Of a DNA stretch of 64,000 nt, positions 34,576 to 47,311 are shown piece by piece. Every line of letters begins with the position of its first letter. Positions within the stretch are counted from its first letter, which is position 1. A model generated the notes under the pieces. It worked only from the letters and a program-made list of their open reading frames with translations. It was not told the origin of the DNA and did no database searches. Source of the DNA: Antedon mediterranea (Eukaryota; Echinodermata; Crinoidea; Comatulida; Antedonidae). A program made the translations under genes and the position numbers. The stretch is from contig NC_092675.1 in the NCBI RefSeq assembly GCF_964355755.1, positions 8,941,312 to 9,005,311 of the forward strand, given 5' to 3'.

Positions 34576-35372
34576 CTATGTTTAACTTTTTTAAATTATA
34601 CTAAATAAAGTTTATTTTACCTTTCAATTATATTTTCAAGACAGTAACTATAAGATCTTTCTAAGTTCTAATCTTGAACCGCAAGTAACCGAATGTCTAC
34701 AACCGTACCAGGTTGCCTAGCCTGTGAATATCTGTTGTCGTACACCTGTTTTTATCTTTTTAATAATCCTAAAATATAGTCTCCTTTAAGTGTTTCGATT
34801 TTCCAAAAATGTGTTTATACTGTTGATGATAGTATAAGTAAATAAATTCAAACTTTAACCGCAATTAATCGAAAGTTTTTCAACTAAACTGCATTGAAAA
34901 CAACGGTTCTCGTCCGATCACTGAAGTTAAACAAGTTGTTGTTCAAAGACATGTTTGTTGTTGTATGTTGCTGCTGTGGTGACGGTACAAACGTCACTGT
35001 ACTACGCGGGCGTCCACTTGTGTGCGCGTTTGATTCTTAGCAACAAAGCGGCCTGAATCTTTTGTACATGCCGCTAATGTGTTATGCTTCATTGTACAGT
35101 GTTATTGTTTCCTTTATATTATCTTTTTAAGAACCTCAGTATAACTTTTTAAATTATACTAAACAAAGTTGAATTTACCTTTCAAGTATGTGTTTCTTCA
35201 ACAGAAGTGGGTGTAAATACCAACGTCATGGTTTCAGCAGCTGCTAATTTCAATCCTAGAAAATGTTCTATAATAAATGAACAAAACTATTAGGTTATAG
35301 GATATATATGTTTATAGAGATTTTGACAGTGAATATAAGATGTATATATACTTGAACCGCAAGTAACCGAAC

Positions 35373-35490
35373 GTCTACAACCATACCACGTTGAAAACAC
35401 CGGTTCTCGTCCGAACACCGCAGTTAAACAACGTCGGGCCTGGTTAGTACTTGGATGGGAGACCGCCTGGGAATACCTGGTGTCGTAGAC
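35373..35490 (+). rRNA. 5S rRNA gene 71
   Basis: Leader T; consensus. First of two; the spacer after it has ACTAAAAAATG. Confidence 0.95.
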
Positions 35491-35608
35491 CTATGTTTAA
35501 CTTTTTTAAATTATACTAAAAAATGTTTATTTTACCTTTCAATTATGTTTTTTGACAGTAACTATAAGATCTTTCTCAGTTATAATCTTGAACCGCAAGT
35601 AACCGAAT

Positions 35609-35726
35609 GTCTACAACCATACCACGTTGAAAACACCGGTTCTCGTCCGAACACCGCAGTTAAACAACGTCGGGCCTGGTTAGTACTTGGATGGAAGACC
35701 GCCTGGGAATACCTGGTGTCGTAGAC
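35609..35726 (+). rRNA. 5S rRNA gene 72 (G87A)
   Basis: Leader S; G87A. Second of two. Confidence 0.92.
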
Positions 35727-36460
35727 CTATGTTTAACTTTTTTAAATTATACTAAACAATGTTTATTTTACCTTTCAATTATGTTTTTTGACAGTAACTA
35801 TAAGTTCTTTCTCAGTTATAATCTTGAACCGCAAGTAACCGAATGTCTACAACCGTACCAGGTTGCCTAGCCTGTGAATATCTGTTGTCGTACACCTGTT
35901 TTTATCTTTTTAATAATCCTAAAATATAGTCTCGTTTAAGTGTTTCTATTTTCCAAAAATGTGTTTATACTGTTGATGATAGTATAAGTGAATAAATTCA
36001 AACTGTAACCGCAATTAATCGAAAGTTTTTCAACTAAACTGCATTGAAAACAACGGTTCTCGTCCGATCACTGAAGTTAAACAAGTTGTTGTTCAAAGAC
36101 ATGTTTGTTGTTGTATGTTGCTGCTGTGGTGACGGTACAAACGTCACTGTACTACGCGGGCGTCCACTTGTGTGCGCGTTTGATTCTTAGCAACAAAGCG
36201 GCCTGAATCTTTTGTACATGCCGCTAATGTGTTATGCTTCATTGTACAGTGTTATTGTTTCCTTTATATTATCTTTTTAAGAACCTCAGTATAACTTTTT
36301 AAATTATACTAAACAAAGTTGAATTTACCTTTCAAGTATGTGTTTCTTCAACAGAAGTGGGTGTAAATATCAACGTCATGGTTTCAGCAGCTGCTAATTT
36401 CAATCCTAGAAAATGTTCTATAATAAATGAACAAAAGTATTAGGTTATAAGTAACCGAAC

Positions 36461-36578
36461 GTCTACAACCATACCATGTTGAAAACACCGGTTCTCGTCC
36501 GAACACCGCAGTTAAACAACGTCGGGCCTCGTTAGTACTTGGATGGGAGACCGCCTGGGAATACCTGGTGTCGTAGAC
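36461..36578 (+). rRNA. 5S rRNA gene 73 (D leader; C17T, G70C)
   Basis: Leader D; C17T, G70C. First of three; counterpart of gene 68 at +2475. Confidence 0.85.
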
Positions 36579-36696
36579 CTATGTTTAACTTTTTTAAATT
36601 ATACTAAACAATGTTTATTTTACCTTTCAATTATGTTTTTTGACAGTAACTATAAGATCTTTCTAAGTTATAATCTTGAACCGCAAGTAACCGAAC

Positions 36697-36814
36697 GTCT
36701 ACAACCATACCACGTTGAAAACACCGGTTCTCGTCCGAACACCGCAGTTAAACAACGTCGGGCCTGGTTAGTACTTGGATGGGAGACCGCCTTGGAATAC
36801 CTGGTGTCGTAGAC
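36697..36814 (+). rRNA. 5S rRNA gene 74 (G97T)
   Basis: Leader S ending GAAC; G97T (CCGCCTTGGAATA), private. Second of three. Confidence 0.93.
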
Positions 36815-36932
36815 CTATGTTTAACTTTTTTAAATTATACTAAACAATGTTTATTTTACCTTTCAATTATGTTTTTTGACAGTAACTATAAGATCTTTCT
36901 AAGTTATAATCTTGAACCGCAAGTAACCGAAC

Positions 36933-37050
36933 GTCTACAACCATACCACGTTGAAAACACCGGTTCTCCTCCGAACACCGCAGTTAAACAACGTCGGGCC
37001 TGGTTAGTACTTGGATGGGAGACCGCCTGGGAATACCTGGTGTCGTAGAC
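36933..37050 (+). rRNA. 5S rRNA gene 75 (G37C)
   Basis: Leader S; G37C. Third of three. Confidence 0.94.
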
Positions 37051-37847
37051 CTATGTTTAACTTTTTTAAATTATACTAAATAAAGTTTATTTTACCTTTC
37101 AATTATATTTTCAAGACAGTAACTATAAGATCTTTCTAAGTTCTAATCTTGAACCGCAAGTAACCGAATGTCTACAACCGTACCAGGTTGCCTAGCCTGT
37201 GAATATCTGTTGTCGTACACCTGTTTTTATCTTTTTAATAATCCTAAAATATAGTCTCCTTTAAGTGTTTCGATTTTCCAAAAATGTGTTTATACTGTTG
37301 ATGATAGTATAAGTAAATAAATTCAAACTTTAACCGCAATTAATCGAAAGTTTTTCAACTAAACTGCATTGAAAACAACGGTTCTCGTCCGATCACTGAA
37401 GTTAAACAAGTTGTTGTTCAAAGACATGTTTGTTGTTGTATGTTGCTGCTGTGGTGACGGTACAAACGTCACTGTACTACGCGGGCGTCCACTTGTGTGC
37501 GCGTTTGATTCTTAGCAACAAAGCGGCCTGAATCTTTTGTACATGCCGCTAATGTGTTATGCTTCATTGTACAGTGTTATTGTTTCCTTTATATTATCTT
37601 TTTAAGAACCTCAGTATAACTTTTTAAATTATACTAAACAAAGTTGAATTTACCTTTCAAGTATGTGTTTCTTCAACAGAAGTGGGTGTAAATACCAACG
37701 TCATGGTTTCAGCAGCTGCTAATTTCAATCCTAGAAAATGTTCTATAATAAATGAACAAAACTATTAGGTTATAGGATATATATGTTTATAGAGATTTTG
37801 ACAGTGAATATAAGATGTATATATACTTGAACCGCAAGTAACCGAAC

Positions 37848-37965
37848 GTCTACAACCATACCACGTTGAAAACACCGGTTCTCGTCCGAACACCGCAGTT
37901 AAACAACGTCGGGCCTGGTTAGTACTTGGATGGGAGACCGCCTGGGAATACCTGGTGTCGTAGAC
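37848..37965 (+). rRNA. 5S rRNA gene 76
   Basis: Leader T; consensus. First of three. Confidence 0.95.
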
Positions 37966-38083
37966 CTATGTTTAACTTTTTTAAATTATACTAAACAATG
38001 TTTATTTTACCTTTCAATTATGTTTTTTGACAGTAACTATAAAATCTTTCTCAGTTATAATCTTGAACCGCAAGTAACCGAAT

Positions 38084-38201
38084 GTCTACAACCATACCAC
38101 GTTGAAAACACCGGTTCTCGTCCGAACACCGCAGTTAAACAACGTCGGGCCTGGTTAGTACTTGGATGGGAGACCGCCTGGGAATACCTGGTGTCGTAGA
38201 C
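38084..38201 (+). rRNA. 5S rRNA gene 77
   Basis: Leader S; consensus; the spacer before it has ATAAAATC. Second of three. Confidence 0.95.
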
Positions 38202-38320
38202 CTATGTTTAACTTTTTTAAATTATACTAAATAAAGTTTATTTTACCTTTCAATTATATTTTTATGACAGTAACTATAAGATCTTTCTAAGTTATAATCT
38301 TGAACCGCAAGTAACCGAAC

Positions 38321-38438
38321 GTCTACAACCATACCACGTTGAAAACACCGGTTCTCCTCCGAACACCGCAGTTAAACAACGTCGGGCCTGGTTAGTACTT
38401 GGATGGGAGACCGCCTGGGAATACCTGGTGTCGTAGAC
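38321..38438 (+). rRNA. 5S rRNA gene 78 (G37C)
   Basis: Leader S; G37C. Third of three. Confidence 0.94.
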
Positions 38439-39234
38439 CTATGTTTAACTTTTTTAAATTATACTAAACAATGTTTATTTTACCTTTCAATTATGTTTTT
38501 TGACAGTAACTATAAGATCTTTCTCAGTTATAATCTTGAACCGCAAGTAACCGAATGTCTACAACCGTACCAGGTTCCCTAGCCTGTGAATATCTGTTGT
38601 CGTACACCTGTTTTTATCTTTTTAATAATCCTAAAATATAGTCTCGTTTAAGTGTTTCGATTTTCCAAAAATGTGTTTATACTGTTGATGATAGTATAAG
38701 TAAATAAATTCAAACTGTAACCGCAATTAATCGAAAGTTTTTCAACTAAACTGCATTGAAAACAACGGTTCTCGTCCGATCACTGAAGTTAAACAAGCTG
38801 TTGTTCAAAGACATGTTTGTTGTTGTATGTTGCTGCTGTGGTGACGGTACAAACGTCACTGTACTACGCGGGCGTCCACTTGTGTGCGCGTTTGATTCTT
38901 AGCAACAAAGCGGCCTGAATCTTTTGTACATGCCGCTAATGTGTTATGCTTCATTGTACAGTGTTATTGTTTCCTTTATATTATCTTTTTAAGAACCTCA
39001 GTATAACTTTTTAAATTATACTAAACAAAGTTGAATTTACCTTTCAAGTATGTGTTTCTTCAACAGAAGTGGGTGTAAATACCAACGTCATGGTTTCAGC
39101 AGCTGCTAATTTCAATCCTAGAAAATGTTCTATAATAAATGAACAAAACTATTAGGTTATAGGATATATATGTTTATAGAGATTTTGACAGTGAATATAA
39201 GATGTATATATACTTGAACCGCAAGTAACCGAAC

Positions 39235-39352
39235 GTCTACAACCATACCACGTTGAAAACACCGGTTCTCGTCCGAACACCGCAGTTAAACAACGTCGGG
39301 CCTGGTTAGTACTTGGATGGGAGACCGCCTGGGAATACCTGGTGTCGTAGAC
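39235..39352 (+). rRNA. 5S rRNA gene 79
   Basis: Leader T; consensus. First of three; counterpart of gene 76 at +1387. Confidence 0.95.
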
Positions 39353-39470
39353 CTATGTTTAACTTTTTTAAATTATACTAAACAATGTTTATTTTACCTT
39401 TCAATTATGTTTTTTGACAGTAACTATAAGATCTTTCTCAGTTATAATCTTGAACCGCAAGTAACCGAAT

Positions 39471-39588
39471 GTCTACAACCATACCACGTTGAAAACACCG
39501 GTTCTCGTCCGAACACCGCAGTTAAACAACGTCGGGCCTGGTTAGTACTTGGATGGGAGACCGCCTGGGAATACCTGGTGTCGTAGAC
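39471..39588 (+). rRNA. 5S rRNA gene 80
   Basis: Leader S; consensus. Second of three. Confidence 0.95.
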
Positions 39589-39707
39589 CTATGTTTAACT
39601 TTTTTAAATTATACTAAATAAAGTTTATTTTACCTTTCAATTATATTTTTATGACAGTAACTATAAGATCTTTCTAAGTTATAATCTTGAACCGCAAGTA
39701 ACCGAAC

Positions 39708-39825
39708 GTCTACAACCATACCACGTTGAAAACACCGGTTCTCCTCCGAACACCGCAGTTAAACAACGTCGGGCCTGGTTAGTACTTGGATGGGAGACCG
39801 CCTGGGAATACCTGGTGTCGTAGAC
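39708..39825 (+). rRNA. 5S rRNA gene 81 (G37C)
   Basis: Leader S; G37C. Third of three. Confidence 0.94.
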
Positions 39826-40621
39826 CTATGTTTAACTTTTTTAAATTATACTAAACAATGTTTATTTTACCTTTCAATTATGTTTTTTGACAGTAACTAT
39901 AAGATCTTTCTCAGTTATAATCTTGAACCGCAAGTAACCGAATGTCTACAACCGTACCAGGTTCCCTAGCCTGTGAATATCTGTTGTCGTACACCTGTTT
40001 TTATCTTTTTAATAATCCTAAAATATAGTCTCGTTTAAGTGTTTCGATTTTCCAAAAATGTGTTTATACTGTTGATGATAGTATAAGTAAATAAATTCAA
40101 ACTGTAACCGCAATTAATCGAAAGTTTTTCAACTAAACTGCATTGAAAACAACGGTTCTCGTCCGATCACTGAAGTTAAACAAGCTGTTGTTCAAAGACA
40201 TGTTTGTTGTTGTATGTTGCTGCTGTGGTGACGGTACAAACGTCACTGTACTACGCGGGCGTCCACTTGTGTGCGCGTTTGATTCTTAGCAACAAAGCGG
40301 CCTGAATCTTTTGTACATGCCGCTAATGTGTTATGCTTCATTGTACAGTGTTATTGTTTCCTTTATATTATCTTTTTAAGAACCTCAGTATAACTTTTTA
40401 AATTATACTAAACAAAGTTGAATTTACCTTTCAAGTATGTGTTTCTTCAACAGAAGTGGGTGTAAATACCAACGTCATGGTTTCAGCAGCTGCTAATTTC
40501 AATCCTAGAAAATGTTCTATAATAAATGAACAAAACTATTAGGTTATAGGATATATATGTTTATAGAGATTTTGACAGTGAATATAAGATGTATATATAC
40601 TTGAACCGCAAGTAACCGAAC

Positions 40622-40739
40622 GTCTACAACCATACCACGTTGAAAACACCGGTTCTCGTCCGAACACCGCAGTTAAACAACGTCGGGCCTGGTTAGTACT
40701 TGGATGGGAGACCGCCTGGGAATACCTGGTGTCGTAGAC
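40622..40739 (+). rRNA. 5S rRNA gene 82
   Basis: Leader T; consensus. First of two. Confidence 0.95.
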
Positions 40740-40857
40740 CTATGTTTAACTTTTTTAAATTATACTAAACAATGTTTATTTTACCTTTCAATTATGTTTT
40801 TTGACAGTAACTATAAGATCTTTCTCAGTTATAATCTTGAACCGCAAGTAACCGAAT

Positions 40858-40975
40858 GTCTACAACCATACCACGTTGAAAACACCGGTTCTCGTCCGAA
40901 CACCGCAGTTAAACAACGTCGGGCCTGGTTAGTACTTGGATGGAAGACCGCCTGGGAATACCTGGTGTCGTAGAC
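40858..40975 (+). rRNA. 5S rRNA gene 83 (G87A)
   Basis: Leader S; G87A. Second of two. Confidence 0.92.
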
Positions 40976-41709
40976 CTATGTTTAACTTTTTTAAATTATA
41001 CTAAACAATGTTTATTTTACCTTTCAATTATGTTTTTTGACAGTAACTATAAGTTCTTTCTCAGTTATAATCTTGAACCGCAAGTAACCGAATGTCTACA
41101 ACCGTACCAGGTTGCCTAGCCTGTGAATATCTGTTGTCGTACACCTGTTTTTATCTTTTTAATAATCCTAAAATATAGTCTCGTTTAAGTGTTTCTATTT
41201 TCCAAAAATGTGTTTATACTGTTGATGATAGTATAAGTAAATAAATTCAAACTGTAACCGCAATTAATCGAAAGTTTTTCAACTAAACTGCATTGAAAAC
41301 AACGGTTCTCGTCCGATCACTGAAGTTAAACAAGTTGTTGTTCAAAGACATGTTTGTTGTTGTATGTTGCTGCTGTGGTGACGGTACAAACGTCACTGTA
41401 CTACGCGGGCGTCCACTTGTGTGCGCGTTTGATTCTTAGCAACAAAGCGGCCTGAATCTTTTGTACATGCCGCTAATGTGTTATGCTTCATTGTACAGTG
41501 TTATTGTTTCCTTTATATTATCTTTTTAAGAACCTCAGTATAACTTTTTAAATTATACTAAACAAAGTTGAATTTACCTTTCAAGTATGTGTTTCTTCAA
41601 CAGAAGTGGGTGTAAATATCAACGTCATGGTTTCAGCAGCTGCTAATTTCAATCCTAGAAAATGTTCTATAATAAATGAACAAAAGTATTAGGTTATAAG
41701 TAACCGAAC

Positions 41710-41827
41710 GTCTACAACCATACCATGTTGAAAACACCGGTTCTCGTCCGAACACCGCAGTTAAACAACGTCGGGCCTCGTTAGTACTTGGATGGGAGAC
41801 CGCCTGGGAATACCTGGTGTCGTAGAC
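41710..41827 (+). rRNA. 5S rRNA gene 84 (D leader; C17T, G70C)
   Basis: Leader D; C17T, G70C. First of four, the only D block with four genes. Confidence 0.85.
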
Positions 41828-41945
41828 CTATGTTTAACTTTTTTAAATTATACTAAACAATGTTTATTTTACCTTTCAATTATGTTTTTTGACAGTAACT
41901 ATAAGATCTTTCTAAGTTATAATCTTGAACCGCAAGTAACCGAAC

Positions 41946-42063
41946 GTCTACAACCATACCACGTTGAAAACACCGGTTCTCGTCCGAACACCGCAGTTAA
42001 ACAACGTCGGGCCTGGTTAGTACTTGGATGGGAGACCGCCTGGGAATACCTGGTGTCGTAGAC
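41946..42063 (+). rRNA. 5S rRNA gene 85
   Basis: Leader S ending GAAC; consensus. Second of four. Confidence 0.95.
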
Positions 42064-42181
42064 CTATGTTTAACTTTTTTAAATTATACTAAACAATGTT
42101 TATTTTACCTTTCAATTATGTTTTTTGACAGTAACTATAAGATCTTTCTAAGTTATAATCTTGAACCGCAAGTAACCGAAC

Positions 42182-42299
42182 GTCTACAACCATACCACGT
42201 TGAAAACACCGGTTCTCGTCCGAACACCGCAGTTAAACAACGTCGGGCCTGGTTAGTACTTGGATGGGAGACCGCCTGGGAATACCTGGTGTCGTAGAC
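42182..42299 (+). rRNA. 5S rRNA gene 86
   Basis: Leader S ending GAAC; its unit appears identical to that of gene 85, so probably a recent single-unit duplication. Third of four. Confidence 0.95.
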
Positions 42300-42417
42300 C
42301 TATGTTTAACTTTTTTAAATTATACTAAACAATGTTTATTTTACCTTTCAATTATGTTTTTTGACAGTAACTATAAGATCTTTCTCAGTTATAATCTTGA
42401 ACCGCAAGGAACCGAAT

Positions 42418-42535
42418 GTCTACAACCATACCACGTTGAAAACACCGGTTCTCGTCCGAACACCGCAGTTAAACAACGTCGGGCCTGGTTAGTACTTGGA
42501 TGGGAGACCGCCTGGGAATACCTGGTGTCGTAGAC
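42418..42535 (+). rRNA. 5S rRNA gene 87
   Basis: Leader S with GGAACC; consensus. Fourth of four. Confidence 0.95.
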
Positions 42536-43331
42536 CTATGTTTAACTTTTTTAAATTATACTAAACAATGTTTATTTTACCTTTCAATTATGTTTTTTGA
42601 CAGTAACTATAAGATCTTTCTCAGTTATAATCTTGAACCGCAAGTAACCGAATGTCTACAACCGTACCAGGTTGCCTAGCCTGTGAATATCTGTTGTCGT
42701 ACACCTGTTTTTATCTTTTTAATAATCCTAAAATATAGTCTCGTTTAAGTGTTTCTATTTTCCAAAAATGTGTTTATACTGTTGATGATAGTATAAGTAA
42801 ATAAATTCAAACTGTAACCGCAATTAATCGAAAGTTTTTCAACTAAACTGCATTGAAAACAACGGTTCTCGTCCGATCACTGAAGTTAAACAAGTTGTTG
42901 TTCAAAGACATGTTTGTTGTTGTATGTTGCTGCTGTGGTGACGGTACAAACGTCACTGTACTACGCGGGCGTCCACTTGTGTGCGCGTTTGATTCTTAGC
43001 AACAACGCGGCCTGAATCTTTTGTACATGCCGCTAGTGTGTTATGCTTCTTTGTACAGTGTTATTGTTTCCTTTATATTATCTTTTTAAGAACCTCAGTA
43101 TAACTTTTTAAATTATACTAAACAAAGTTGAATTTACCTTTCAAGTATGTGTTTCTTCAACAGAAGTGGGTGTAAATACCAACGTCATGGTTTCAGCAGC
43201 TGCTAATTTCAATCCTAGAAAATGTTCTATAATAAATGAACAAAACTATTAGATTATAGGATATATATATTTATAGAGATTTTGACAGTGAATATAAGAT
43301 GTATATATACTTGAACCGCAAGTAACCGAAC

Positions 43332-43449
43332 GTCTACAACCATACCACGTTGAAAACACCGGTTCTCGTCCGAACACCGCAGTTAAACAACGTCGGGCCT
43401 GGTTAGTACTTGGATGGGAGACCGCCTGGGAATACCTGGTGTCGTAGAC
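43332..43449 (+). rRNA. 5S rRNA gene 88
   Basis: Leader T; consensus. First of two; the spacer before it has CCGCTAGTGTG. Confidence 0.95.
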
Positions 43450-43567
43450 CTATGTTTAACTTTTTTAAATTATACTAAACAATGTTTATTTTACCTTTCA
43501 ATTATGTTTTTTGACAGTAACTATAAGATCTTTCTAAGTTATAATCTTGAACCGCAAGTAACCGAAT

Positions 43568-43685
43568 GTCTACAACCATACCACGTTGAAAACACCGGTT
43601 CTCGTCCGAACACCGCAGTTAAACAACGTCGGGCCTGGTTAGTACTTGGATGGGAGACCGCCTGGGAATACCTGGTGTCGTAGAC
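43568..43685 (+). rRNA. 5S rRNA gene 89
   Basis: Leader S; consensus. Second of two; precedes a D block yet lacks the G87A typical of that position. Confidence 0.95.
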
Positions 43686-44419
43686 CTATGTTTAACTTTT
43701 TTAAATTATACTAAACAATGTTTATTTTACCTTTCAATTATGTTTTTTGACAGTAACTATAAGTTCTTTCTCAGTTATAATCTTGAACCGCAAGTAACCG
43801 AATGTCTACAACCGTACCAGGTTGCCTAGCCTGTGAATATCTGTTGTCGTACACCTGTTTTTATCTTTTTAATAATCCTAAAATATAGTCTCGTTTAAGT
43901 GTTTCTATTTTCCAAAAATGTGTTTATACTGTTGATGATAGTATAAGTAAATAAATTCAAACTGTAACCGCAATTAATCGAAAGTTTTTCAACTAAACTG
44001 CATTGAAAACAACGGTTCTCGTCCGATCACTGAAGTTAAACAAGTTGTTGTTCAAAGACATGTTTGTTGTTGTATGTTGCTGCTGTGGTGACGGTACAAA
44101 CGTCACTGTACTACGCGGGCGTCCACTTGTGTGCGCGTTTGATTCTTAGCAACAAAGCGGCCTGAATCTTTTGTACATGCCGCTAATGTGTTATGCTTCA
44201 TTGTACAGTGTTATTGTTTCCTTTATATTATCTTTTTAAGAACCTCAGTATAACTTTTTAAATTATACTAAACAAAGTTGAATTTACCTTTCAAGTATGT
44301 GTTTCTTCAACAGAAGTGGGTGTAAATATCAACGTCATGGTTTCAGCAGCTGCTAATTTCAATCCTAGAAAATGTTCTATAATAAATGAACAAAAGTATT
44401 AGGTTATAAGTAACCGAAC

Positions 44420-44537
44420 GTCTACAACCATACCATGTTGAAAACACCGGTTCTCGTCCGAACACCGCAGTTAAACAACGTCGGGCCTCGTTAGTACTTG
44501 GATGGGAGACCGCCTGGGAATACCTGGTGTCGTAGAC
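44420..44537 (+). rRNA. 5S rRNA gene 90 (D leader; C17T, G70C)
   Basis: Leader D; C17T, G70C. First of two. Confidence 0.85.
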
Positions 44538-44655
44538 CTATGTTTAACTTTTTTAAATTATACTAAACAATGTTTATTTTACCTTTCAATTATGTTTTTT
44601 GACAGTAACTATAAGATCTTTCTAAGTTATAATCTTGAACCGCAAGTAACCGAAC

Positions 44656-44773
44656 GTCTACAACCATACCACGTTGAAAACACCGGTTCTCGTCCGAACA
44701 CCGCAGTTAAACAACGTCGGGCCTGGTTAGTACTTGGATGGGAGACCGCCTGGGAATACCTGGTGTCGTAGAC
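44656..44773 (+). rRNA. 5S rRNA gene 91
   Basis: Leader S ending GAAC; consensus. Second of two; the following psi1 is flanked by ACACCATTTTTT. Confidence 0.95.
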
Positions 44774-45569
44774 CTATGTTTAACTTTTTTAAATTATACT
44801 AAACAATGTTTATTTTACCTTTCAATTATGTTTTTTGACAGTAACTATAAGATCTTTCTCAGTTATAATCTTGAACCGCAAGTAACCGAATGTCTACAAC
44901 CGTACCAGGTTGCCTAGCCTGTGAATATCTGTTGTCGTACACCATTTTTTATCTTTTTAATAATCCTAAAATATAGTCTCGTTTAAGTGTTTCTATTTTC
45001 CAAAAATGTGTTTATACTGTTGATGATAGTATAAGTAAATAAATTCAAACTGTAACCGCAATTAATCGAAAGTTTTTCAACTAAACTGCATTGAAAACAA
45101 CGGTTCTCGTCCGATCACTGAAGTTAAACAAGTTGTTGTTCAAAGACATGTTTGTTGTTGTATGTTGCTGCTGTGGTGACGGTACAAACGTCACTGTACT
45201 ACGCGGGCGTCCACTTGTGTGCGCGTTTGATTCTTAGCAACAACGCGGCCTGAATCTTTTGTACATGCCGCTATTGTGTTATGCTTCTTTGTACAGTGTT
45301 ATTGTTTCCTTTATATTATCTTTTTAAGAACCTCAGTATAACTTTTTAAATTATACTAAACAAAGTTGAATTTACCTTTCAAGTATGTGTTTCTTCAACA
45401 GAAGTGGGTGTAAATACCAACGTCATGGTTTCAGCAGCTGCTAATTTGAATCCTAGAAAATGTTCTATAATAAATGAACAAAACTATTAGGTTATAGGAT
45501 ATATATATTTATAGAGATTTTGACAGTGAATATAAGATGTATATATACTTGAACCGCAAGTAACCGAAC

Positions 45570-45687
45570 GTCTACAACCATACCACGTTGAAAACACCGG
45601 TTCTCGTCCGAACACTGCAGTTAAACAACGTCGGGCCTGGTTAGTACTTGGATGGGAGACCGCCTGGGAATACCTGGTGTCGTAGAC
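45570..45687 (+). rRNA. 5S rRNA gene 92 (C47T)
   Basis: Leader T; C47T alone. First of two. Confidence 0.94.
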
Positions 45688-45805
45688 CTATGTTTAACTT
45701 TTTTAAATTATACTAAACAATGTTTATTTTACCTTTCAATTATGTTTTTTGACAGTAACTATAAGATCTTTCTCAGTTATAATCTTGAACCGCAAGGAAC
45801 CGAAT

Positions 45806-45923
45806 GTCTACAACCATACCACGTTGAAAACACCGGTTCTCGTCCGAACACCGCAGTTAAACAACGTCGGGCCTGGTTAGTACTTGGATGGGAGACCGCC
45901 TGGGAATACCTGGTGTCGTAGAC
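45806..45923 (+). rRNA. 5S rRNA gene 93
   Basis: Leader S with GGAACC; consensus. Second of two. Confidence 0.95.
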
Positions 45924-46720
45924 CTATGTTTAACTTTTTTAAATTATACTAAATAAAGTTTATTTTACCTTTCAATTATATTTTTATGACAGTAACTATA
46001 AGATCTTTCTAAGTTATAATCTTGAACCGCAAGTAACCGAATGTCTACAACCGTACCAGGTTGCCTAGCCTGTGAATATCTGTTGTCGTACACCTGTTTT
46101 TATCTTTTTAATAATCCTAAAATATAGTCTCGTTTAAGTGTTTCGATTTTCCAAAAATGTGTTTATACTGTTGATGATAGTATAAGTAAATAAATTCAAA
46201 CTGTAACCGCAATTAATCGAAAGTTTTTCAACTAAACTGCATTGAAAACAACTGTTCTCGTCCGATCACTGAAGTTAAACAAGTTGTTGTTCAAAGACAT
46301 GTTTGTTGTTGTATGTTGCTGCTGTGGTGACGGTACAAACGTCACTGTACTACGCGGGCGTCCACTTGTGTGCGCGTTTGATTCTTAGCAACAAAGCGGC
46401 CTGAATCTTTTGTACATGCCGCTATTGTGTTATGCTTCTTTGTACAGTGTTATTATTTCCTTTATATTATCTTTTTAAGAACCTCAGTATAACTTTTTAA
46501 ATTATACTAAACAAAGTTGAATTTACCTTTCAAGTATGTGTTTCTTCAACAGAAGTGGGTGTAAATACCAACGTCATGGTTTCAGCAGCTGCTAATTTCA
46601 ATCCTAGAAAATGTTCTATAATAAATGAACAAAACTATTAGGTTATAGGATATATGTGTTTATAGAGATTTTGACAGTGAATATAAGATTTATATATACT
46701 TGAACCGCAAGTAACCGAAC

Positions 46721-46838
46721 GTCTACAACCATACCATGTTGAAAACACCGGTTCTCGTCCGAACACCGGAGTTAAACAACGTGGGGCCTCGTTAGTACTT
46801 GGATGGGAGACCGCCTGGGAATACCTGGTGTCGTAGAC
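46721..46838 (+). rRNA. 5S rRNA gene 94 (C17T, C49G, C63G, G70C)
   Basis: Leader T; four changes, the most of any gene away from the array edge apart from gene 65. First of three. Confidence 0.88.
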
Positions 46839-46957
46839 CTATGTTTAACTTTTTTAAATTATACTAAACAAAGTTTATTTTACCTTTCAATTATGTTTTT
46901 ATGACAGTAACTATAAGATCTTTCTAAGTTATAATCTTGAACCGCAAGTAACCGAAC

Positions 46958-47075
46958 GTCTACAACCATACCACGTTGAAAACACCGGTTCTCCTCCGAA
47001 CACCGCAGTTAAACAACGTCGGGCCTGGTTAGTACTTGGATGGGAGACCGCCTGGGAATACCTGGTGTCGTAGAC
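46958..47075 (+). rRNA. 5S rRNA gene 95 (G37C)
   Basis: Leader S; G37C. Second of three. Confidence 0.94.
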
Positions 47076-47193
47076 CTATGTTTAACTTTTTTAAATTATA
47101 CTAAACAATGTTTATTTTACCTTTCAATTATGTTTTTTGACAGTAACTATAAGATCTTTCTCAGTTATAATCTTGAACCGCAAGTAACCGAAT

Positions 47194-47311
47194 GTCTACA
47201 ACCATACCACGTTGAAAACACCGGTTCTCGTCCGAACACCGCAGTTAAACAACGTCGGGCCTGGTTAGTACTTGGATGGGAGACCGCCTGGGAATACCTG
47301 GTGTCGTAGAC
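47194..47311 (+). rRNA. 5S rRNA gene 96
   Basis: Leader S; consensus. Third of three. Confidence 0.95.

Larger units (their letters stand above)
38557..41330 (+). repeat. 1387-bp tandem duplication
   Basis: 38557-39943 and 39944-41330 begin with psi1 copies that both read AGGTTCCCTAGCC and are followed by spacers with ACAAGCTGTTG, variants I did not see in other copies. Gene starts 37848, 38084 and 38321 recur at +1387 as 39235, 39471 and 39708. This looks like the youngest block duplication in the window. Confidence 0.85.
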
